A stretch of 64,000 nt of DNA, from assembly GCF_030555055.1 (NCBI RefSeq), contig NZ_JAMOAO010000001.1, positions 930,001 through 994,000 on the forward strand, given 5' to 3'. The notes under the pieces are model-generated. The model was not told where the DNA came from, did not search any database, and saw only the letters and a list, made by a program, of their open reading frames with translations. Shown one piece after another: positions 8,585-15,571 of the stretch (positions are counted from its first letter, which is position 1; the number at the start of each line of letters is the position of its first letter). A program made the position numbers and the translations under genes. The stretch is from Nocardiopsis sp. YSL2 (GTDB lineage Bacteria; Actinomycetota; Actinomycetes; Streptosporangiales; Streptosporangiaceae).

Positions 8585-8599
8585 TGTTGACTCCTAGTA

Positions 8600-8628
8600 G
8601 AGGGTGGGCAGGGGGGGTGCCCACCCTC
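8600..8628 (-). promoter_or_regulatory. Hairpin at the 5' end of the pectate lyase mRNA
   Basis: GAGGGTGGGCA and TGCCCACCCTC form a perfect 11-bp stem with a 7-G loop (7 C in the transcript). It sits just upstream of the AGGAG ribosome-binding site and close to the predicted transcription start. It could stabilise the message or modulate translation. Confidence 0.6.
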
Positions 8629-8629
8629 G

Positions 8630-8657
8630 AGAGTAGAGAAAGCGCTTTCCGTGTCAA
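8630..8657 (-). promoter_or_regulatory. Promoter of the pectate lyase gene
   Basis: On the minus strand a perfect -35 box TTGACA (8657–8652) is followed after 16 bases by TACTCT (8635–8630). The predicted start of transcription is near 8623, giving a leader of about 40 bases. Confidence 0.6.
8638..8649. promoter_or_regulatory. LacI-family-type operator inside the pectate lyase promoter
   Basis: The perfect 12-bp palindrome GAAAGCGCTTTC lies between the -35 and -10 boxes. CG-centred palindromes of this kind are typical LacI/GalR-family operators in actinobacterial sugar regulons. Its position predicts repression released by a pectin-derived sugar. Confidence 0.6.
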
Positions 8658-8666
8658 GGGGGGTTC

Positions 8667-8680
8667 TGCAAACGTTTGTA
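8667..8680. promoter_or_regulatory. Second candidate operator upstream of the pectate lyase promoter
   Basis: CAAACGTTTG is a perfect 10-bp CG-centred palindrome (outer T/A also pair, with one mismatch between). It lies 10 bases upstream of the -35 box and about 30 bases from the first operator, roughly three helical turns. Confidence 0.45.
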
Positions 8681-8868
8681 AGAGGAATGAACATCCTCGC
8701 TGGCACCAGTGGCTTTTACCTGCGCCTTCACGACATCCAACAAAAAGCTCAGGGTTTGGGCCGCCAAGAGATGCAACCGATTGGATCGACGGGCACGACC
8801 GCCCGGGCTCGCTCGAACGGCGTACTGGTGGGCGGTCGCAGATCGGCGACGGGACCGGGAACGACGAA

Positions 8869-8904
8869 ACGACCCGGCGAGCGCGTCAGCGCCGGCAGGG
8901 TCGT
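8869..8904 (-). terminator. Distal terminator module behind tRNA-Ala copy 3
   Basis: ACGACCC (8869–8875) pairs with GGGTCGT (8898–8904). The surrounding bases resemble the terminator modules of copies 1 and 2. It lies behind a stronger, different hairpin. Confidence 0.5.
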
Positions 8905-8939
8905 CCCGGAGGAGCGGGGGCCGTCCCCCGAAAGGCAGA

Positions 8940-8982
8940 AGGCCCGCACGGGAGGTTGCGCAGCAACCGGCCATGCGGGCCT
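8940..8982 (-). terminator. Proximal terminator of tRNA-Ala copy 3
   Basis: AGGCCCGCA and TGCGGGCCT enclose a second stem GGTTGC–GCA–GCAACC. In the minus-strand transcript the structure is followed by TTCTGCCTTTC. Confidence 0.7.
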
Positions 8983-8987
8983 ACTCG

Positions 8988-9060
8988 TGGAGCTATGGGG
9001 ATTCGAACCCCAGACCTCCTCCATGCCATGGAGGCGCGCTACCAACTGCGCCATAGCCCC
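8988..9060 (-). tRNA. tRNA-Ala, anticodon GGC (copy 3)
   Basis: 73 bases, body identical to copies 1 and 2, no encoded CCA. It lies downstream of the nadD–rsfS operon but is separated from it by a terminator at 9064–9099. Confidence 0.97.
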
Positions 9061-9063
9061 GTG

Positions 9064-9099
9064 TGGGAGTCGTCGGGGGCGAGCCCCTTCCGACTCCCA
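9064..9099 (-). terminator. Terminator of the nadD–rsfS–phosphatase operon
   Basis: TGGGAGTCG pairs with CGACTCCCA, with an inner GGGGC/GCCCC stem. It is located between the phosphatase stop codon and the tRNA-Ala. Confidence 0.6.
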
Positions 9100-9139
9100 G
9101 AACCATAGCGGAATCCGGCGCGAACGTCGAAACGGATTC

Positions 9140-9763
9140 TCAGGCGTCGTCGCTGAGGACGACCGGTTCGGGCAGGCTGGCGGCGTTGTGCTCCATCAGG
9201 CGCCACTGTCGGCGGCGCCGCTGGAGCACGGTCCAGCTGCAGTTGCTGAGCGGGCCGAGGATCTCGCGCTGCTCGTCCGGCACGCCCAGCATCCGGGCGA
9301 TGGCCACGCGCAGCGCCGCCCCGTGGCTGACGACCACGAGCAGACCGCCCGCCGGGGTGCGCCGCAGCGCGCGGTCGACGGCCGCGCTCATACGGTCGCC
9401 GACCTCGCTGATGTGCTCCCCGTCCGGGATGTCCATGCGTGCGTGCTCGATGGGCCAGCGGGCGGACAGCTCGACGCCGGTCATGCCCTCCCAGGACCCG
9501 CCGAAGCGTTCACGCAGGCCCTTGTCGAACTCCACCGGGATCCCGCAGACACGGCTGAGGTACCCGGCGGTGTCCGCCGTGCGCTTGAGGTCGGAGGAGA
9601 CGATGAGGGACGGCCCCATCGTCGCGAGCAGCCGCCCCGCCCGCTCGGCCTGGGCGTGGCCGACCGGGTCGAGTTCGATGTCGGTCTGCCCCTGGAAACG
9701 GTTCTCGACGTTCCAAGCCGTGCGTCCGTGCCGCCAGAACAGGACTCGAGGCGTGTCGCTCAC
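9140..9763 (-). CDS. Histidine phosphatase (phosphoglycerate mutase-like) family protein
   Basis: 207 residues with the branch-2/PGM signature: FWRHGRTAWNVENRFQGQTDIELDPVG (phospho-acceptor His in RHG), SSDLKRTADTA, a catalytic-acid region LRERFGGSWEGM, and VVSHGAALRVAIARML carrying the second His. In actinobacteria such a gene typically follows rsfS, and it has been annotated variously as phosphoglycerate mutase, phosphatase or alpha-ribazole phosphatase. The substrate is not evident. The GTG start is chosen because GGAGAG precedes it and it follows rsfS by only 20 bases; upstream extensions would overlap rsfS. Confidence 0.88.
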   Translation of the reverse strand: MSDTPRVLFWRHGRTAWNVENRFQGQTDIELDPVGHAQAERAGRLLATMGPSLIVSSDLKRTADTAGYLSRVCGIPVEFDKGLRERFGGSWEGMTGVELSARWPIEHARMDIPDGEHISEVGDRMSAAVDRALRRTPAGGLLVVVSHGAALRVAIARMLGVPDEQREILGPLSNCSWTVLQRRRRQWRLMEHNAASLPEPVVLSDDA

Positions 9764-9783
9764 GTGGTCGCTCTCCGCTTCGG

Positions 9784-10182
9784 CTACTGCTCGTCCAGCG
9801 GGGTGCGGTCGGATCCCCGCGCCCCCTCCGGAAGCTCGATCTCGGGGCAGTCCTTCCACAGCCGCTCCAGGCCGTAGAAGCCGCGCTCCTCCTCGTGCTG
9901 GATGTGCACGACGATGTCGGCGTAGTCGAGCAGCACCCACCGGCCGTCGCGTTCACCCTCGCGGCGCACCGGCTTGGCTCCGCCCTTGATGCGGAGCTGG
10001 TCCTCGATCTCGTCGACGATCGAACGGACCTGTCGGTCGTTCGGCGCCGAGCAGAGCACGAAGGCCTCGGTGATGACGAGCTGCTCGCTGACGTCGTAGG
10101 CGATGATCTCCTGGGCGAGCTTGTCGGATGCGGCCTGAGCCGCGACCTTGACCAGTTCGAGTGCCCTGTCGGTGACTGTCAC
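9784..10182 (-). CDS. rsfS: Ribosomal silencing factor RsfS
   Basis: 132 residues of the DUF143/RsfS family. This protein binds ribosomal protein L14 on the 50S subunit and blocks subunit joining under nutrient limitation. The core ASDKLAQEIIAYDVSEQLVITEAFVLCSAPNDRQVRSIVDEIED and the C-terminal GRWVLLDYADIVVHIQHEEERGFYGLERLW are highly characteristic. The GTG start lies 17 bases after the nadD stop, with a weak AAAGGCAG site. It is translationally linked with nadD upstream and the phosphatase downstream, the normal actinobacterial arrangement. Confidence 0.95.
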   Translation of the reverse strand: MTVTDRALELVKVAAQAASDKLAQEIIAYDVSEQLVITEAFVLCSAPNDRQVRSIVDEIEDQLRIKGGAKPVRREGERDGRWVLLDYADIVVHIQHEEERGFYGLERLWKDCPEIELPEGARGSDRTPLDEQ

Positions 10183-10199
10183 GTTGTGCTTGCTGCCTT

Positions 10200-10847
10200 T
10201 CAGCTCTCGAGGTAGAGCCCGGTCTTGTTGATGTAACGGACGATGCCGTCGGGGACCAGGTACCAGATGGGTTCACCCTTGCGGACCCGCTCCCGGCACT
10301 CCGTCGAGGAGATGGCCAGGGCCGGTACCTCCACCAGCGAGACCTTGCCCTCGGGCAGTCCGGTGTCGCTGAGATGGTGTCCGGGACGGTTACAGCCTAC
10401 GAAATGCGCGAGCTCGAAAAGTTCGTCCACGTTGTGCCAGCTCAGGATGGCGCCGAGGGCGTCGGCTCCGGTGATGAAGAACAGCTCGACGTCGGGACCG
10501 TAGTTCTCGCGCATCTGGCGCAGGGTGTCGAGGGTGTAGGTGGGCCCTTCACGGTCGATCTCGACCCGGTCCACCCGGAACTGCGGGTTCTCCGCTGTGG
10601 CGATGACCGTCATGAGGTAGCGGTCCTCGGAGGGGGTGACCTTGTCGAGGTCCTTCTGCCAGGGCTGTCCGGTGGGGACGAAGACGACCTCGTCGAGCCC
10701 GAACAGGTGGGCGACCTCACTGGCCGCGACGAGGTGTCCGTGGTGGATGGGATCGAAGGTGCCGCCCATGATACCGACCTTGGCCGGAGCGGCTCCCCTG
10801 CGCCGGGGCTGGCCGCCCGCGGTCGCGCCGTCGTGTTCGTGCGCCAC
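10200..10847 (-). CDS. nadD: Nicotinate-nucleotide adenylyltransferase
   Basis: 215 residues. It transfers AMP from ATP to nicotinate mononucleotide in NAD synthesis. The nucleotidyltransferase signature [12 protein letters not shown] lies at about residues 28–39. [11 protein letters not shown], the substrate-binding [21 protein letters not shown] and the C-terminal [13 protein letters not shown] (the SSTxxR loop) are all intact. The GTG start with AGGAG seven bases upstream is preferred to a longer reading. This leaves a 22-residue polar N-terminal extension before the fold. It is the first gene of a three-gene operon, divergent from the M48 peptidase. Confidence 0.95.
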   Translation of the reverse strand: MAHEHDGATAGGQPRRRGAAPAKVGIMGGTFDPIHHGHLVAASEVAHLFGLDEVVFVPTGQPWQKDLDKVTPSEDRYLMTVIATAENPQFRVDRVEIDREGPTYTLDTLRQMRENYGPDVELFFITGADALGAILSWHNVDELFELAHFVGCNRPGHHLSDTGLPEGKVSLVEVPALAISSTECRERVRKGEPIWYLVPDGIVRYINKTGLYLES

Positions 10848-11061
10848 TGTGCGCTCCTGAGTCGTTTCACGGTGGACGTTGCCGGGATCGGCCAACCGAG
10901 GGTAGCCGACACCGGCCTCGCATCCCCTCATGCCCCTTGTGTACGTCAACGACCCGCAACACGTCGTGCTTCCGAGAGCTTCCCGGAGCGATCACGAGAG
11001 ACGCGCGAATCACGTCATATCTCGATGGCCCGAAACCGTGGCCAAGCGGCATCACGGCGCA

Positions 11062-11073
11062 TAGCATGCCGAT
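11062..11073 (+). promoter_or_regulatory. Probable -10 box giving a leaderless M48 peptidase mRNA
   Basis: TAGCAT at 11062–11067 ends six bases before the ATG at 11074 and no Shine-Dalgarno is present. Transcription probably starts at or next to the start codon. Confidence 0.4.
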
Positions 11074-12126
11074 ATGGCCAACACTCCAGACCGCGTACGC
11101 GTCCGGCTTCCAGAGATCTCACCCCGTGCCTACGAGCACCCCGCCGACCGCGGCGCGCTGGTCGCGCTGCGATCGCTGCGCGGGTTCGACGAGGTGTTCA
11201 AGCGCATGTCGGGCCTGTTCAACGAACGCGCGCTCCGACTGATGTTCCTGTCCGGCGCGGTGCGCGTGGGGCCCACCCAGTTCCCGCACCTGTACGACTA
11301 CGTCCGCGACGCCGCCTACGTCCTGGACCTGGACGAGGTGCCCGAGCTCTACGTCCAGATGAACCCCAAGCCCAACGCCATGGCGATCGGCAGCCAGAAG
11401 CCGTTCATCGTCATGACCACGGGCCTGTTCGACCTGTTGGAGGCCGAGGAGCAGCGCTTCGTCATCGGCCACGAGGTCGGGCACATCCTCAGCGGACACG
11501 CCGTCTACCGCACCATGCTGCTGGCGCTGATCCAGCTCGCGGCGCGCGTGGCGTGGATCCCCCTCGGCTACATCGGGCTGCGCGCCATCGTCGCCGCCCT
11601 CGAGGAGTGGTACCGCAAGTCCGAGCTGTCCTGCGACCGGGCCGGCCTGCTGGCCTGCCAGGACGCCGACGCCGCCAAGCGCTCCCTGATGAAGCTCGCG
11701 GGCGGTTCCAAGCTCGCGGAGATGAACCCGGACGCCTTCCTCGAGCAGGCCCGGGAGTACGAGTCCGGCGGTGACGCGCGCGACAGCTTCCTCAAGCTGG
11801 TCAGCCTGATGGGCACCACGCACCCCTTCGCCGTGGTGCGCCTGGCCCAGCTGCACCGGTGGATCGAGGACGGCTCCTACCAGCGCATCATCGACGGCGA
11901 CTACCCGCGCCGCGCCAGCGACCGCGACACCAGCGTCGGCGAGGAGGCGCGCAGCGCGGCCAAGTCCTACAAGGAGTCCTGGGAGCGGTCCGAGGACCCG
12001 CTGCTGGGCACCCTGCGCGACGTCGCGGGCAGCGCGGCCAGCGCCGGGGGGAAGATCTTCGACACCGTCGCCGACCGCTGGCGCGGCGGCCCGCGCCGCG
12101 ACGAGGGCGCCAACGGCTCCTCCTGA
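11074..12126 (+). CDS. M48-family zinc metallopeptidase with membrane segment
   Basis: 350 residues. The zinc site HEVGH lies at 133–137 after a conserved VMTTGLFDLLEAEEQRFVIG strand. A hydrophobic stretch follows (MLLALIQLAARVAWIPLGYIGLRAIVAA, about 148–176), and the third ligand lies in KSELSCDRAGLLACQD. This order is that of HtpX/Ste24-like M48 proteases, though it lacks the usual N-terminal transmembrane pair. The C-terminal 80 residues are polar. It probably degrades or processes membrane-associated proteins; the substrate is unknown. It appears to be transcribed alone and ends in a convergent terminator shared with the hydrolase gene. Confidence 0.88.
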   Translation: MANTPDRVRVRLPEISPRAYEHPADRGALVALRSLRGFDEVFKRMSGLFNERALRLMFLSGAVRVGPTQFPHLYDYVRDAAYVLDLDEVPELYVQMNPKPNAMAIGSQKPFIVMTTGLFDLLEAEEQRFVIGHEVGHILSGHAVYRTMLLALIQLAARVAWIPLGYIGLRAIVAALEEWYRKSELSCDRAGLLACQDADAAKRSLMKLAGGSKLAEMNPDAFLEQAREYESGGDARDSFLKLVSLMGTTHPFAVVRLAQLHRWIEDGSYQRIIDGDYPRRASDRDTSVGEEARSAAKSYKESWERSEDPLLGTLRDVAGSAASAGGKIFDTVADRWRGGPRRDEGANGSS

Positions 12127-12136
12127 CCGGTCGGCA

Positions 12137-12169
12137 CCGAGCGGGCGGCTCGCACGGGCCGCCCCTCGG
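12137..12169. terminator. Bidirectional terminator between convergent genes
   Basis: CCGAG-C-GGGCGGC pairs with GCCGCCC-C-TCGG around an 8-base loop. It sits between the stop codons of the M48 peptidase (plus) and the alpha/beta hydrolase (minus). Confidence 0.65.
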
Positions 12170-12237
12170 CCGCTCCCATCCCCGGTCCCCGCCCGCCCCG
12201 AGGGGACGGGCACCCGTGCGCCGCGCACGGAGCGGAG

Positions 12238-12972
12238 TCATCCCTCCAGGTGGTCTCGGACGCCCCGCCAGGCCGCGTGGCCCGGATCGATGACGGCGAA
12301 GTGGTCGGCTCCGGCCACCTCGTGGTAGGTCACGGCGTCCCCGGCGGCACGGGCCGCGGCCACGTAGTCGCGGCTGTGCTCCACCGGGACGCGCTGGTCG
12401 GCGCCGCCGTGCACGACCAGCAGCGGCACCCCGACCGGCACGCGCCGCGCCGGGGAGCTGGAGGCGTACAGCTCGTCCGAGGGGCCGGCGCCCAGGAACG
12501 GGGTGACCGCCCCCTCCCCCAGCCCCTCACGATCACTGCGCTCCAGATCGGTGACGGGCGCGAGGGCGACCACCGAGGTCACCGGGGACTTTCCCGCGGT
12601 CCCGGCGTTGAGCAGGGCCAGATGCCCTCCGGCGGAGTGGCCGACGGCCACCACCCGGGACGTGTCGAACCGGTCCGGTGCGCGGTCGGCGGCGTCGCCG
12701 ATCATCGCCAGGGCGTCACCGACGTCGTCGAGGGTCCGGGGCCAGCCCCCGCCGTCGGCGCCGGTCCGCCGGTACTCCACGTTCCACACCGCCCACCCGG
12801 CGCCGGACAGGTCACGGGCCAGGGGGTCCATGAGGCGGGCGTCGTGCTTGTCGCGCCACCAGCCGCCGTGCAGCAGGACCGCGACCGGCGCGGGCGCGCC
12901 GCCGGTCCCCCGTGCGTCCCATCGGTGCACGGTCTGGCTGGGGTGGTCGCCGTAGGACGTGGTGGTCGGCAC
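12238..12972 (-). CDS. Alpha/beta hydrolase with HGGxW oxyanion motif, kynurenine formamidase-like
   Basis: 244 residues, GTG start with GAGGAG upstream. Motifs include LLHGGWWRDKHD (HGGxW oxyanion hole), the nucleophile elbow VGHSAGGHLAL, VHGGADQRVPVEHS carrying the acid, and a late His in GADHFAVIDP. HGGxW plus GxSxGG is the pattern of arylformamidases (Bna7/AFMID) and related esterases. It is the last gene of the acyl-CoA dehydrogenase operon, 142 bases after the hydroxylase gene. If it hydrolyses N-formylkynurenine or a related amide or ester, it could feed an anthranilate pathway. That is inference; a generic esterase is equally possible. Confidence 0.8.
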   Translation of the reverse strand: MPTTTSYGDHPSQTVHRWDARGTGGAPAPVAVLLHGGWWRDKHDARLMDPLARDLSGAGWAVWNVEYRRTGADGGGWPRTLDDVGDALAMIGDAADRAPDRFDTSRVVAVGHSAGGHLALLNAGTAGKSPVTSVVALAPVTDLERSDREGLGEGAVTPFLGAGPSDELYASSSPARRVPVGVPLLVVHGGADQRVPVEHSRDYVAAARAAGDAVTYHEVAGADHFAVIDPGHAAWRGVRDHLEG

Positions 12973-13114
12973 GGGTGCTCCTCGCGATGCGGATGTCGGT
13001 GGGTCGGGGGCGTGGTCAGGGGGTCGGTGGGCCGCGGCCGGGGTGCGGCGCGCCGGGCACGCGTCCGTGCCGCCGGCGGCCGCGGGTCCCCGGACCCCGC
13101 CGCCCGGCGCCGCG

Positions 13115-15514
13115 TCACCCGCCCGGACGCCAGCGCCGGTGCCGTGTCCCGGCCCCGGCGCCACCCCGCCCCTCCAGCAGCGCCAGCCGCGGACGGGGCC
13201 CGTCCGTGCGCCCGGTGGGCGGCTTGCGGCTGCCCGCGCGGAACGGAACCGGCCAGGTGGCCCCCGGCCCCTCGTACCCCTGCTCGGCCGCCGCGTGCAG
13301 TGTCCAGTGCGGGTCGTACAGGTGGGGACGGGCGAGCGCGCACAGGTCGGCGCGACCGGCCAGGACGGTCGAGTTGACGTCATCGTAGGACGAGATCGCC
13401 CCGACCGCGATCACGGGCACCCCCGCCTCCCGGCGGATCCGTTCGGCGAAGGGCACCTGGTAGCTGCGCCCGAAGGCGGGCCGCTCGTCCGGGGTGACCT
13501 GGCCGGTGGAGACGTCGATGGCGTCGGCCCCGGCGTCGGCGAAGGCGCGTGCGATGGCCACGGCGTCCTCCGCCGTGGTGCCGTCCTCGACCCAGTCGGT
13601 GGCGGAGATGCGCACGGTGAGGGGTTTGTGGCCGGGCCAGACGGCACGGACGGCGGCCATGACCTCCAGCGGGTAGCGCAGCCGACCCCGCAGGTCGCCG
13701 CCGTAGCGGTCGGCGCGGTGGTTGGTGACCGGCGACAGGAAGCCGGAGAGCAGGTAGCCGTGGGCGCAGTGCAGTTCGAGGACGTCGAACCCGGCGCGGT
13801 CGGCGGCTCGCGCGGCTTCCGTGAAGTCGTCGCGGATCGCCGCCAGTCCCGCGGCGTCGAGTTCGCGCGGGACCTGGTTCACGCCCGGCCGGTAGGGCAG
13901 CGGCGAGGGCGCCACGACCGGCCAGTTGCCCTCCGGCAGGGGCTGGTCGATGCCCTCCCACATCACACGGGTGGAGCCCTTGCGCCCGGAGTGGCCCAGC
14001 TGGACGCCGATCCGGGCCTCGGAGTGCTCGTGGACGAAGTCGGTGACGCGGCGCCAGGCGGTCTCGTGCTCGGGCCGGTACAGGCCGGTGCAGCCGGGCG
14101 TGATGCGCCCCTCGGCCGACACGCACACCATCTCGGTCATGACCAGCCCGGCCCCGCCCAGCGCCTTTCCGCCCAGGTGGACCAGGTGGAAGTCCTGGGG
14201 TGTGCCGTCCACGGCCGAGTACATGTCCATGGCCGAGACCACGACCCGGTTGGCGAGTTCGGTCTCCCCGAGCCGGAAGGGATGGAACATCGGGGGCCGC
14301 CGCCCGGCGGGCGCGGGGCCGGCCGCGGCGCCGGCACCGGCGCCGTTCCCGACCTGGCCGGCGAACCAGTCGTCGACGGCGGCGACGAACTCGGGGTCCC
14401 GCAGGCGCAGGTTGTCGTAGGTGACCCGGCGGCTGCGGGTGAGCAGGTTGAACGCGAACTGTACGGGTTCCTGCCCCACCTGGCGGCCGATGTCCTCGAA
14501 CCACTCCAGGCTGGCCTGGGCGGCGCGTTGGGTGCTGGCCACGACCGGCGCGCGCTCGTCCTCGTAGGCGTCCAGGGCGGAGCCGAGGGTCTCGTGCTCG
14601 TGCAGGCAGGCGGCCAGGGCCAGGGCGTCCTCCATGGCGAGCTTGGTGCCCGAGCCGATGGAGAAGTGGGCGGTGTGGGCGGCGTCGCCCAGCAGCACGG
14701 TGTTGCCGTGCCGCCAGGTGGCGTTGCGCACGGTCGTGAAGCTCTGCCAGCGCGAGTGGTTGGGCCGCAGGCGGTGTCCGTCCAGGACGTCGGCGAAGAG
14801 CTTCTCGCAGCGGGCGATGCTCGCGGTGTCACTCGCCCCCGGCTCAGGGTCGTGCCCCCGGTCGAGGTCGGCGAAGCCGGCCGCGCGCCACACCTCCTCG
14901 TGCATCTCCACCAGGAACGTGCTGGTGTCCGGGGCGTAGGGGTAGCAGTGCAGCTGCATCACCCCGTGCGGCGTCTCCAGCACGTGGAACGTGAAGGCGT
15001 CGAAGACCAGGTCCGTGCCCAGCCACATGAACCGGTTGCCGCGGCGGTCGAGGGTGGTGCCGAAGGCGTCGGCGTGCGCGGCCCGGGTCGCGCTGTGGGC
15101 ACCGTCCGCCGCCACGACGAGGTCGTGGGTGCCGGCCAGGTCGGCCGCCGGCGGTGCCTCGGTCCGGGTGCGTACCGCCACGCCGAGTTCGGCGCAGCGG
15201 GCGCGCAGGATCTGCAGGAGGCGTCGGCGGCCGATGGCCGCGAACCCGTGGCCGCCGGAGGTGACGACCGTGTCCCGGTAGTGGATGTCGATGTCGTCCC
15301 ACCGCGCGAACTCCGCCGCCAGCGCGGCGTACACGTCGGGGTCGGCGTGCTCGATGCCGCCGAGGGTCTCGTCGGACAGCACGACCCCGAACCCGAACGT
15401 GTCGTCGGGCGCGTTGCGCTCGTACACGGTGATCTCGTGCGTGGGGTCGAGCCGCTTGGTCAGTGCAGCGAAGTAGAGGCCGCCGGGGCCGCCTCCGACG
15501 CATGCGATGCGCAT
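13115..15514 (-). CDS. Flavin monooxygenase/Old Yellow Enzyme fusion: 2-aminobenzoyl-CoA monooxygenase/reductase-like (salicylyl-CoA 5-hydroxylase family)
   Basis: 799 residues with two flavoprotein halves. Residues 1–390 are a salicylate-hydroxylase-type monooxygenase, with FAD-binding VGGGPGGLYFAALTKRL at 6 onward and the GDAAHTAHFSIGSGTKLAMED ribose loop at about 275. From about 408 an OYE-like reductase begins (MFHPFRLGETELANRVVVSAMD), with GVQLGHSGRKG, LHCAHGYLLSGFLSPVTNHR and RYGG loops. This exact fusion is known for the Azoarcus enzyme. That enzyme hydroxylates 2-aminobenzoyl-CoA and then reduces the ring to 2-amino-5-oxocyclohexenecarbonyl-CoA. The same family is often labelled salicylyl-CoA 5-hydroxylase. 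The absence of a gentisate dioxygenase here and the beta-oxidation neighbours favour the anthranilate role. Confidence 0.88.
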   Translation of the reverse strand: MRIACVGGGPGGLYFAALTKRLDPTHEITVYERNAPDDTFGFGVVLSDETLGGIEHADPDVYAALAAEFARWDDIDIHYRDTVVTSGGHGFAAIGRRRLLQILRARCAELGVAVRTRTEAPPAADLAGTHDLVVAADGAHSATRAAHADAFGTTLDRRGNRFMWLGTDLVFDAFTFHVLETPHGVMQLHCYPYAPDTSTFLVEMHEEVWRAAGFADLDRGHDPEPGASDTASIARCEKLFADVLDGHRLRPNHSRWQSFTTVRNATWRHGNTVLLGDAAHTAHFSIGSGTKLAMEDALALAACLHEHETLGSALDAYEDERAPVVASTQRAAQASLEWFEDIGRQVGQEPVQFAFNLLTRSRRVTYDNLRLRDPEFVAAVDDWFAGQVGNGAGAGAAAGPAPAGRRPPMFHPFRLGETELANRVVVSAMDMYSAVDGTPQDFHLVHLGGKALGGAGLVMTEMVCVSAEGRITPGCTGLYRPEHETAWRRVTDFVHEHSEARIGVQLGHSGRKGSTRVMWEGIDQPLPEGNWPVVAPSPLPYRPGVNQVPRELDAAGLAAIRDDFTEAARAADRAGFDVLELHCAHGYLLSGFLSPVTNHRADRYGGDLRGRLRYPLEVMAAVRAVWPGHKPLTVRISATDWVEDGTTAEDAVAIARAFADAGADAIDVSTGQVTPDERPAFGRSYQVPFAERIRREAGVPVIAVGAISSYDDVNSTVLAGRADLCALARPHLYDPHWTLHAAAEQGYEGPGATWPVPFRAGSRKPPTGRTDGPRPRLALLEGRGGAGAGTRHRRWRPGG

Positions 15515-15571
15515 GCCGCCCGCCTTTCCGAATCGGTTCCTGGCCGTGTCCCGTGCCCTGGCCGCGCCGGC

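Noticed and set aside
8654..8974. 106-codon minus-strand frame between the pectate lyase and tRNA-Ala copy 3
   Set aside because: It runs through the tRNA terminator hairpins and the lyase promoter, has no Shine-Dalgarno and no recognisable motif.
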